Assembly: GCA_965248995.1 (NCBI GenBank)
Contig: CBDFKY010000016.1
Location: 197,785 to 261,784 of the forward strand
Reading direction: 5' to 3'
Source: CBDFKY01 sp965248995
GTDB taxonomy: Bacteria; Pseudomonadota; Alphaproteobacteria; Rickettsiales; UBA998
DNA: 64,000 bases
Shown here in pieces: positions 36,926-45,017 of this stretch (its first letter is position 1; every line of letters begins with the position of its first letter). The notes beneath the pieces were generated by a model, which ran no database searches, was not told the origin of the DNA, and saw nothing but the letters and a program-made list of their open reading frames with translations. Position numbers and translations under genes: made by a program.

Positions 36926-37721
36926 GGGTTTGCGCTATGTGCTGTTCTATCATTCCCAGCATAGCATGATTGGTAAGATTGAGCGAGAGCGGCGTCATCG
37001 TAATGTGGTTTTGCTGCAACAAGGCGCAATCGGTTGTGGCTTCATGCACACAGGAAGGGTATTCGGAGGAACCCAGCCAATAATAGGTCCGCCCTCTGGG
37101 GTCGCGGCGTATATCCAGTGCTTCCTGACCGCTGCGTATGCCTTGTACGGCGGCCCGGATACTTCGCAACTCATGAGGCGCACAATCCGGTATATTCACG
37201 GAGAGCAACGTGTTTTTCTCCCATCTCATTCCCTGCAGGCTTTGGATGACATTGCGCACGGAGACGCGTGCCGTCTCCCACGACAATGGCTCAGAGCCTT
37301 TTTTAATGGCACGCGAAAACGCCAGTGAAGGAACACCGAGCAACGTCCCTTCCATCGCTGCGGCAATGGTGCCGGAGTAGGTAACATGCTCCGCCATGTT
37401 ATCCCCATGGTTGATACCGGAAACGATCAGTGAAACGGGTTTATCGGGCGTCATCAAATGTTTGACCGCAAGCAGCACGCAGTCGGTCGGGGTGCCACTG
37501 ACGGCGAAACGACGTTCGTCCAGCGAGCGCACCCTTAACGGTTGATGCAAAGTGAGAGAATGACCTGCACCGCTTTGCTCCATTTCGGGAGCTACCACCC
37601 ATACGTCATCGCTGAATTCCGACATGATTTCCTGCAGCACATTGATACCATCCGCATGGATGCAGTCGTCATTTGTCACCAGGATACGCGGGTTCTTCGA
37701 TACGTCAGGAAATGCAAACAT
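36909..37721 (-). CDS. surE: 5'/3'-nucleotidase SurE
   Basis: Survival protein, a metal-dependent nucleoside monophosphatase. The ATG at 37721 (270 residues) is preferred to a TTG at 37739, which would overlap the upstream gene. Metal ligands are seen in RILVTNDDCIHADGI, in EQSGAGHSLT (Ser) and in VSGINHGDNMAEHVTYSGTIAAAMEG. The glycine that usually follows Asp-Asp (NDDG) is a cysteine here. It is encoded 4 bases after the peptidase-like gene and overlaps pcm. Confidence 0.93.
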   Translation of the reverse strand: MFAFPDVSKNPRILVTNDDCIHADGINVLQEIMSEFSDDVWVVAPEMEQSGAGHSLTLHQPLRVRSLDERRFAVSGTPTDCVLLAVKHLMTPDKPVSLIVSGINHGDNMAEHVTYSGTIAAAMEGTLLGVPSLAFSRAIKKGSEPLSWETARVSVRNVIQSLQGMRWEKNTLLSVNIPDCAPHELRSIRAAVQGIRSGQEALDIRRDPRGRTYYWLGSSEYPSCVHEATTDCALLQQNHITMTPLSLNLTNHAMLGMIEQHIAQTHDAAA

Positions 37722-37725
37722 CTTT

Positions 37726-38481
37726 TTATCCGTGCGCAAGGGCCATAAGCACGGAAACCGTCGTACCGATCATCCATTCCGACTGCCGGAACCGTTCCGA
37801 AATACCGCGCATGAAAAACATCAGGCAGGCAATCACGAAACTGACGATGAAGAAGACGATCAACTCCGAACGACCGACGCAGAGTCCGCCCATCGCCAGC
37901 ATCACCGCATAGTCGGGAAAAGGTTTTTTCTGCCGGGATAATAGCATTTCCAGCGACCATAGCACGACCCCTATCATCAGCCCAAGGTAACCGCCGGAGA
38001 CGAATTCGATAGTGCTGCCGTCCAGCAACGTGCGGTGAACGGCTCCAGCGCCGCCCAAGATAAAAAGCAGCGTGGGATAAAGTTTCGACTCATTATAGTA
38101 AATCGCCGCTACGCAGATGAACATGGCATCCGTCAGCAGGACAAGCACCAGCTCCTCTCCCATGCCGTAAGCGATCCAGTTGACCACGAACAGGAAGCCG
38201 CACAGGAATTCCACGATCGTATACGTCACGGGAATTTTAATGTCGCAGAACCGGCATTGCCCCTTGTTCAGGAACCAGGAAAAAAACGGAAACAGATCCC
38301 GTTTGCTGAGATACATCCGCTTTTCACATTCACAGTAAGGAGGGTCGTTGGCGATCACCAGTCCTTTCGGGAAGCGGTAAATAATGGAGGTCACGTAATT
38401 CCCCGCCGCGATCCCCAGCATAAACATCAGGATACTGCCGCAAAGATAATAGGTAAAAGGATCGGACTGAAGAAATGCCAT
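37726..38481 (-). CDS. Prepilin-peptidase-like protein, one catalytic Asp missing
   Basis: 251 residues resembling bifunctional leader peptidase/methylase PilD. The N-terminal domain has GNYVTSIIYRFPKG, a Cys-X-Cys pair (CECE), the spacer FPFFSWFLNKGQCRFCDIKIP and YTIVEFLCG, as in the Zn-binding half of PilD. The peptidase half has about six helices. Where active enzymes have Asp in 'FID....LPD', this reads IYYNESKLYPT. The second Asp is kept as FPDYAVMLAMGG but without its G-X-G context. It is encoded 1 base after the EAL-like gene. No pilin or type II secretion gene is nearby. Confidence 0.72.
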   Translation of the reverse strand: MAFLQSDPFTYYLCGSILMFMLGIAAGNYVTSIIYRFPKGLVIANDPPYCECEKRMYLSKRDLFPFFSWFLNKGQCRFCDIKIPVTYTIVEFLCGFLFVVNWIAYGMGEELVLVLLTDAMFICVAAIYYNESKLYPTLLFILGGAGAVHRTLLDGSTIEFVSGGYLGLMIGVVLWSLEMLLSRQKKPFPDYAVMLAMGGLCVGRSELIVFFIVSFVIACLMFFMRGISERFRQSEWMIGTTVSVLMALAHG

Positions 38482-38482
38482 G

Positions 38483-39709
38483 CTAATTGACGGTGCTGGA
38501 CATCGGGTCGATCAGCTCATCGAGATATCTTCCCTGAAACAGCGATATGCCGAGCGACTGCCCATATTCCACCGCCTGCCGGTTATCGCAGCGGGTGAGA
38601 ATGATCCGGTTGGCGCCGCAGCGTTTGACGGCCTGCACCACCGCCTGATTTTCCGCTCCGGACGTGTCCCCTTTGATATTGGCATTCCATTGCAGTTTCA
38701 GCAGGTCCACCCCGAGATGTTCCCGGTCCATCAGGGGAAAACTCTGATGGTTCAATCCGTCGAGACAGATTCGGTAACCTAAGCGCTGCACCGCGTCCCG
38801 TGCCGAGAAAAACGCGTACATATCCTCGAACACGTCCGATGCCTGAATTTCCAGTACGACGGAAACCTTGGTAGAAGGTTTGAGAAACGCGTCGAACGAA
38901 GCGAACATATCTGACATCAACGTGCGGACGTTGAGATTGAGGCTGATCGGGCTGCTTAAAAAAAGGTTGTAGCGTTCTTTTAACAGCGCGATGACCCTCT
39001 CATCCATCGCCAGCGTCAGATATTTGAAAAGCCAGCGGTTACTGAGCAGGTCGATATCCGTACCGATCAGGTCGCGCAGGTGGGTGATATTGAGATAGAG
39101 TTCATCGAACACTTTCCGCACCGACATGCTCGGAATGGTGGCGCAGACCGGTTGTCTGCGCACTGCAGGAAAAATATCCAGTTCACGAATCATTTTCTCG
39201 ATACGTTCCAGGTTGGAAGCATTGAAGAAGCGTGAAGCCCCCCCCTCCTGCACGAGACGGTGTGATTCCGCTTTCGTACTTGCCGGGGCCGTGGATTGCC
39301 TGCCACCGAGCATCTGTTTTCTGGCCATGTCCGCCATAATCTCGAAATCCGTCTCCAGTTGATAGAGGCGGCAGAATGCGGGGTTTTCATGGCCGTCCGT
39401 GGTATAGGCGAGCGGATCGTCCATAAACAGGTAGCGCAACTGGAAGATAGCCTTGTCCAGCAGGGTGCGGGGTATTTCCTTGCCGAGCACCACGAGGCTG
39501 CAATCCCGCAAAAGATAGATCCCCCCGTCCTGATGCTTGAGCAGGTCGGTCACCAGGTTGGTGGCGATCTTGATCTGGTAGTCGCTGCGGTAATGCTCCA
39601 GCAGCTGGTCGAAGTGGAAATGTACGCCGACCATATCCTGCGTATCGCTTCGGATGATCGCCAGTTCTTCCACTAATTTGGCTTCCGCGCCCGCTGTAAC
39701 CAGTTTCAT
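38483..39709 (-). CDS. Degenerate EAL-domain protein
   Basis: 408 residues. The C-terminal 230 follow the c-di-GMP phosphodiesterase fold: SLNLNVRTLM (for SxNLSxR), VVLEIQASD (for LEITES), RICLDGLNHQSFPLM (for ALDDFGTG), LLKLQWN (for LKID), and LGISLFQGRYLDE (for GCDxxQGYLFS). The EAL tripeptide, the second Asp of DDFG, the Asp of LKID and the Glu of AEGVE are all missing, so it should bind but not cut the nucleotide, if it does either. The N-terminal 150 residues match nothing I know. It is the first gene of a four-gene unit with the peptidase-like gene, surE and pcm. Confidence 0.75.
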   Translation of the reverse strand: MKLVTAGAEAKLVEELAIIRSDTQDMVGVHFHFDQLLEHYRSDYQIKIATNLVTDLLKHQDGGIYLLRDCSLVVLGKEIPRTLLDKAIFQLRYLFMDDPLAYTTDGHENPAFCRLYQLETDFEIMADMARKQMLGGRQSTAPASTKAESHRLVQEGGASRFFNASNLERIEKMIRELDIFPAVRRQPVCATIPSMSVRKVFDELYLNITHLRDLIGTDIDLLSNRWLFKYLTLAMDERVIALLKERYNLFLSSPISLNLNVRTLMSDMFASFDAFLKPSTKVSVVLEIQASDVFEDMYAFFSARDAVQRLGYRICLDGLNHQSFPLMDREHLGVDLLKLQWNANIKGDTSGAENQAVVQAVKRCGANRIILTRCDNRQAVEYGQSLGISLFQGRYLDELIDPMSSTVN

Positions 39710-39798
39710 CTGCTGCCATCCATAGTTATTCCGATCCCTGAATTCCCTAGCTTATTACGCGAAGCCATTCCATGAAAAAATAATGCGCTCCAAACTCT

Positions 39799-42507
39799 TT
39801 AACGATTCATTTTCCGCTGTGTCATAAAAGATTCGAGCGTGCGAGTGTCGACCTGAAGCAAAGGATCATCCATGGATTTACGGAAAAACATCGTAAGTTC
39901 AGGCACATCCGCGACGGCGAGCGTCGGCAGACGGAACTGGATCGCGTAATCCATCGCCCAGTTGATCAGGTTGGCGGCGCCCTGCAGATTGCCGATCGCA
40001 TGCTTGGAACGCAAGGTGAGGCCATGCGTCTTAAGCAGGCCGTCCGCGATGTAGAACGCCCCTTCCACGATGGAAAACGTCGTCTGGCCACGCATCAGAG
40101 CAACGCGGGTGGTGTTCGCCACTTCGCTGTTGCTGCGCACGGTAGGTAACGCCTGTATCAGCCCGGCCATGTCGAATCCTTTGACCACGATATCGGTGCC
40201 GAGCAGGACGATGTTCGCCGACATGTTGTCGATCAGGTTGTTCATCGAGATACCGGCGGTATCCAGACGGCCGTTGATATTCATCTTACCCCGCAGCGAG
40301 TCGATGTCGACGGTGGAAGTCAACATATCCTGAAGCAGGATGTTCTTCAGCCGGAATTCTATTTTCGCGGAAGCGATGGAAGACACGTCCAGCGTCCCGT
40401 TCAGGTCCAGGTCGCCGCCCCACAATTTCGCTTTGAGGGATTCGACATTCCAGACGCCGTCATCGATCGTCGCATCCAGACTCACGTCGGTACTTTCAAA
40501 AGAAGGATGATGAATGGTGCCGAACTTCATGTTGAAACGGCCGTTATATCCTTTGAGAAAATCCATGTTGAGCGGTTTGTCTTCCCAGATACTCAGAATG
40601 TTTTCGCGATCCACCGGGTGCTTGCGGAAACTATGGCCGAACAAGGAACTGATATTGAAATCCGACAGATAGAAATTCGCGATGATGGAAGGAAGCTTGT
40701 CGCTCTGGTCGATAGAGATATCTCCAGTAAAGCGGGTATCTCCCACGTTCAGATCCACCGAGCGGAACGCCATTTTTTCGGGCGCGACATCGACGATGAA
40801 GCGGGAACGGCTGCCCGGTTGATCGAACAGCGTGAAATCCTCGAAAATAATGGAAAACTGGTAGCGATTCTGCAGCGCATGCAGCCAGGGGAGCGTAATT
40901 TTCGGCGTATCATAATCCCCTTCGATCAACACGCCTGTCTTCGTCGGATTGATGTAGCGTGCCAGTGAATCCAGCTTACCGCCGCGTACCCGCAGCGAAG
41001 ACGTGTAGTTGATCTTGCCTTCCGGCTCATACTGCACCCCGCCTTCCATCAGGAACTGCCCGGCCTGGAACCGGAATTCAGACAGGTTGCTGAGCTTGGC
41101 CGACAGGTACATATTGGATTTGGCGCGAAAAGCGCCTTCATGATTGGCGAGCAGCTTATGCTCATCGAGGTTCAGCGCCGAGAAAAACGCCTGCACGTCG
41201 TTCCCGATGATTTCCATGTTGCCGTCCATATTGATATTATTGTTGGCATCCGGCTTCACGATCCCGAAAAGCAGCACCTGCGTCGTACCGGCCATGTTCA
41301 GTGTAGCCTGATTCACCACGAATTCCCCCTGCAGCAGGGAGCCGTTGACCACCAGTTTATCCGCCTTGACCTTGCCGTAACTGAGGTTGTCGATCGTCAG
41401 GTTCAATTCCCCGTCCGCATGGGTGGGAAGCAGTTTTTTCAGAAGGTCGTTGACACTCGCCGTGGTATATTCCTTCGCATCCATCGGCTGCAGGGCCAGT
41501 TTCGCCAGATGTCCGTTGATCTGGAACCGGGTACGGTCGGACAACGCCATCTGCCCTTGCGCGGAGAGAGACTGTTGATCGAAAATGAGGTCCTTGGTGG
41601 CGAAAGAAAGCAGTTTATCACGATAATTGATGAGGATTCCGCCTTTCAACGTGTGCGAGGCATCTACCCCCTCATAAAGCTTTTCCTCTTTCGCCTTCAT
41701 ATCCGTCAGATTCATCCAGTCTTTCAGATTCGCCGTATCCAGCGTGAGTTGACCCTTGGCCAGAAAAACGGATTTTTCGCGTCCGATCTCCCCTTCATAA
41801 TTCAGCGACTCCTTGCCTTTGAAAAGGCCGGCCTTGACATTTACCACCATATCTTCCGGATTGCGGGAGGTTTCCTCGCCCGCGACATGCACTTCGAAAT
41901 TCTCACCGTTCATCGTGAACCCGGCGTCCACATGCAGTTTGCCGCTCCCTTTAAGAGAAGCGGTTCCGCCCACACCTGTCAATTCATACACCCCGCTGCC
42001 GTGGAAGGGGGTATAATGAATCCTGCTGTCGGTAAACGTCAGTACCGAAGCGGCCAGGCGTTTTGAAAACACTCCATGCGCCTTGGCCGGCATATGAATA
42101 TTATAATGTCCTTCCGTAAGCTCTTCAATTTCCGCGTAGGCTCCGTCCAGTGCGATATTCGCCGCCTCAAGCCTGCCTTCCAGAAAAGACAACAGGCTGA
42201 AATCCACCTCGGCGCTGTTGGCGTTCAGCAATTTATCGGACGACGCCGTATCACTGTTACGCACGGCGATTCCCTGAAACAACACTTTGGGATAAAATAA
42301 AAAAGAAACCTCTGCGGTGCGGATGGTAGTCGGATGCCCGAACACTTCGGTAAGTTCTTTTTCCGCCTGCTTGCGTATCGCATCCGCGTCCAGAAAAAGG
42401 GGGACGATAAAGCTGGAAAGCAACGTAAGGACCAGAACGAACCCTACGCCGAACAAGCCGTAGCGCACTTTCTTCGTCATCGGCGGCAGAGCTACCTTTT
42501 TCATCAT
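39799..42507 (-). CDS. AsmA-family protein
   Basis: 902 residues: one N-terminal membrane anchor (about 15-36) and a large periplasmic region. The opening LFLDADAIRKQAEKELTEVFGHP and the late block LDLNGTLDVSSIASAKIEFRLKNI..DMLTSTVDIDSLRGKMNINGRLDTAGISMNNLIDNM are AsmA-like. The family belongs with the chorein/VPS13-like bridge proteins thought to move phospholipid between membranes. The end after LPTVRSNSEVAN matches the AsmA_2 domain. It is transcribed toward, but 89 bases from, the EAL-like gene. Confidence 0.85.
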   Translation of the reverse strand: MMKKVALPPMTKKVRYGLFGVGFVLVLTLLSSFIVPLFLDADAIRKQAEKELTEVFGHPTTIRTAEVSFLFYPKVLFQGIAVRNSDTASSDKLLNANSAEVDFSLLSFLEGRLEAANIALDGAYAEIEELTEGHYNIHMPAKAHGVFSKRLAASVLTFTDSRIHYTPFHGSGVYELTGVGGTASLKGSGKLHVDAGFTMNGENFEVHVAGEETSRNPEDMVVNVKAGLFKGKESLNYEGEIGREKSVFLAKGQLTLDTANLKDWMNLTDMKAKEEKLYEGVDASHTLKGGILINYRDKLLSFATKDLIFDQQSLSAQGQMALSDRTRFQINGHLAKLALQPMDAKEYTTASVNDLLKKLLPTHADGELNLTIDNLSYGKVKADKLVVNGSLLQGEFVVNQATLNMAGTTQVLLFGIVKPDANNNINMDGNMEIIGNDVQAFFSALNLDEHKLLANHEGAFRAKSNMYLSAKLSNLSEFRFQAGQFLMEGGVQYEPEGKINYTSSLRVRGGKLDSLARYINPTKTGVLIEGDYDTPKITLPWLHALQNRYQFSIIFEDFTLFDQPGSRSRFIVDVAPEKMAFRSVDLNVGDTRFTGDISIDQSDKLPSIIANFYLSDFNISSLFGHSFRKHPVDRENILSIWEDKPLNMDFLKGYNGRFNMKFGTIHHPSFESTDVSLDATIDDGVWNVESLKAKLWGGDLDLNGTLDVSSIASAKIEFRLKNILLQDMLTSTVDIDSLRGKMNINGRLDTAGISMNNLIDNMSANIVLLGTDIVVKGFDMAGLIQALPTVRSNSEVANTTRVALMRGQTTFSIVEGAFYIADGLLKTHGLTLRSKHAIGNLQGAANLINWAMDYAIQFRLPTLAVADVPELTMFFRKSMDDPLLQVDTRTLESFMTQRKMNR

Positions 42508-42772
42508 ACTGAAAAACTACCCGTTCAGTCTGTAAATTCTATCGCTTAAACGCGTTGCTATGGTCATCATAGAACGCATATGTAAAGAAAGTGTATGGAT
42601 CATTCACATGATACTTTATTATAGTGCCTCGACTTTATGATTACCCGTTTCAAGTGTAAGTATACAAGCCAAATAAGTGTTATACATTATATAGTATGCA
42701 GCGGTCTGATTGCTATACAAAGGAAAAATTTCTCATGACGATCTTCGGAAACGAAACGCGACTGTAAATCTT

Positions 42773-44911
42773 ATGGATCTTTTTCGTTATCTTGAACAGC
42801 CGGTGGGTATCCTCAAAGGAATTGGGGAACAGAATAGTTCGCGGCTGCATGCGTACTTCGGTAAACAGCGGAAAATTTCGAATTACCATGCCAAGATGAG
42901 CGATCTGCTGCTGCATCTGCCGTATGAGTATATCGACAGGCGGACCATCACTCCATTGGCCTTCGCACGCGAAGCGGTGCAGACCATTCAGGTGCGGGTG
43001 TTGAAACACCTGCCTTTCGCACGTCAAAGCAAACGTCTTTCCCCTTACCGCATCCAGTGTGAAGACGATACGGGTAGCCTGCTGTTGATATTTTTCAAGA
43101 GCGATACGCGCTATCTTCATCAGCATCTGCCGGAAGGGAAAGAAGTCATCATCAGCGGAACGCTCCAGCGTTATGACGGAATGTGGCAGATGGCGCATCC
43201 GGACATCATCACCACTCCGGAAAAAGCCTCGGAGGTATGCCGTCTGGAAGGGCTCTACCCGGCGACGGAAGGCGTCTCCGCCCGGATGTTCGCGAGGTGG
43301 TGCACTCTTGCCTGTGAAAAACTGCCGGAATCGGACGAATGGATGAGGGATTCCACCTTAAGGCATTACCGGTGGCCCTCCCATAGCATGGCATTACGCT
43401 ATCTGCATACCCCGGACACACCGGAGCAAACGGTTCTGGCCAGAGCGCGTCTGGCTTATGACGAAGCACTGGCGCACCAGCTGGCGCTGCGGCTACTCCG
43501 GATGGAAGAACGCCGGCAGGCGGGTGTCATGCTTTCATTATGGGAACATCCGGCGATGCTGAATGCGCTGCGTTCACTTCCTTTTACCCTGACCGACGGC
43601 CAGAAGGGCGTGTTGAGTGAAATCGACGCGGATATCCGCTCGGGCGAGCGCATGCTCCGGCTGCTGCAGGGCGACGTGGGCGCCGGAAAGACGATCGTGG
43701 CGGCGCTGACCATGCTGGCGGCGGTTACGGCAGGTTATCAGGCGGTATTGATGGCGCCGACGGAATTATTGGCAAGGCAGCATCTTAATGCGATAGATGC
43801 ATTGATAGGTCTGCAGGCGACGCCGGTTATTTTCCTGGCAGGCAGCCTGACATCCCGGCAACGGGAAGAGGCGAGGGAAAAACTGCGCAGCACACCCGCC
43901 GCGATGATCATCGGCACCCATGCCCTTTTCCAGGAAGGCGTGGAATTTTCCAATCTCGCCATGGTGGTGATCGACGAGCAGCACCGTTTCGGCGTAGCGC
44001 AGCGGCTGGCCCTCAGCGACAAAGGACTGGTGAATGAGGAGAAAGCCCCACATATCCTGTTGATGACGGCGACACCGATCCCCCGGTCTCTGGCTATGGC
44101 CTGTTATGGCGACCTGGACGTTTCGCTGCTGAAACAAAAACCCGCCGACCGGTTACCGATTGAAACGCTGGCGATGGGAACTGGGAAACTGGAAGCGCTC
44201 TGCGCGGGGTTGAGCCGGGCGCTGCATCAGGGAGAGAAAATCTACTGGGTATGCCCGCTGGTGGAGGAAATGTCGGGGATGGTGACCAATCCGCTGCTCG
44301 CTTCGCTGCAGGCGGCGGAATCGCGCTATCAATCGCTTAAAATTCTCTTTCCCGGAAAAGTCGGCATGGTGCACGGAAGGATGAACATGACCGAGCGGGA
44401 GTCGGTCATGCAGGCATTCATGCGTGGCGACATTCAGATACTGGTGGCGACCACCGTCGTGGAAGTGGGCGTGGACGTGCCCGACGCCACTGTGATGGTC
44501 ATCGAAAATGCGGAACGCTTCGGCTTGGCGCAACTGCACCAACTGCGAGGCAGGGTAGGGCGCGGCAAAAAACAGTCTCGCTGCGTGCTGCTCTATCAGG
44601 AACGCTGTTCCCAGGCGGCGAAAGAGCGGCTGAAAATCATGCGTGAGACGAATAACGGATTCATTATTGCCGAAGCGGACCTGAAACAGCGTGGAAGCGG
44701 CGAACTGCTGGGTACGCGCCAGACGGGCCTTCCGGAATATCGCTTCCTAAGTCTGGATAAAGATGGTGATACGCTTGCGGCAGCGAAACAGGAAGCGGCC
44801 ATGGCGCTGGAGGAAGATCCGGACCTTGCTTCCAAAAGAGGGCAACTGCTCCGCCGGTTGCTCAGCCTCTTTCAGCTGGAAGATGCGGTAAGGTATCTCC
44901 GTTCCGGTTAA
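42773..44911 (+). CDS. recG: ATP-dependent DNA helicase RecG
   Basis: Branch-migrating helicase that regresses stalled forks. From the ATG at 42773 it has 712 residues; a frame from a TTG at 42710 adds 21 non-conserved residues. The wedge (OB) domain is at about 60-150, the Walker A is LLQGDVGAGKTIVAAL, the DEAH-type box VVIDEQHRFGVAQR, followed by LLMTATPIPRSLAM. The C-terminal motif is RFGLAQLHQLRGRVGRGKKQS. No clear ribosome site precedes it. A ten-codon frame with a good AAAGGA site ends 5 bases before the start. Confidence 0.95.
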   Translation: MDLFRYLEQPVGILKGIGEQNSSRLHAYFGKQRKISNYHAKMSDLLLHLPYEYIDRRTITPLAFAREAVQTIQVRVLKHLPFARQSKRLSPYRIQCEDDTGSLLLIFFKSDTRYLHQHLPEGKEVIISGTLQRYDGMWQMAHPDIITTPEKASEVCRLEGLYPATEGVSARMFARWCTLACEKLPESDEWMRDSTLRHYRWPSHSMALRYLHTPDTPEQTVLARARLAYDEALAHQLALRLLRMEERRQAGVMLSLWEHPAMLNALRSLPFTLTDGQKGVLSEIDADIRSGERMLRLLQGDVGAGKTIVAALTMLAAVTAGYQAVLMAPTELLARQHLNAIDALIGLQATPVIFLAGSLTSRQREEAREKLRSTPAAMIIGTHALFQEGVEFSNLAMVVIDEQHRFGVAQRLALSDKGLVNEEKAPHILLMTATPIPRSLAMACYGDLDVSLLKQKPADRLPIETLAMGTGKLEALCAGLSRALHQGEKIYWVCPLVEEMSGMVTNPLLASLQAAESRYQSLKILFPGKVGMVHGRMNMTERESVMQAFMRGDIQILVATTVVEVGVDVPDATVMVIENAERFGLAQLHQLRGRVGRGKKQSRCVLLYQERCSQAAKERLKIMRETNNGFIIAEADLKQRGSGELLGTRQTGLPEYRFLSLDKDGDTLAAAKQEAAMALEEDPDLASKRGQLLRRLLSLFQLEDAVRYLRSG

Positions 44912-44945
44912 GCGTCACCACTTGAAGTTGAGGATGATTTCGCGT

Positions 44946-44960
44946 TTAATAGTAATTTAA
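44946..44960. promoter_or_regulatory. Possible CtrA box upstream of the chemoreceptor
   Basis: TTAA-N7-TTAA (44946-44949 and 44957-44960) is the full CtrA consensus spacing, 57 bases before the chemoreceptor ATG. CtrA often controls motility and chemotaxis genes in this class. About one such match is expected by chance in 64 kb, so position is the main argument. Confidence 0.35.
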
Positions 44961-45017
44961 TGTTAATGCCATAAGCTCCGTGTAGTATTTTTCATAAATT
45001 TTACATAAGGAGGTTTT

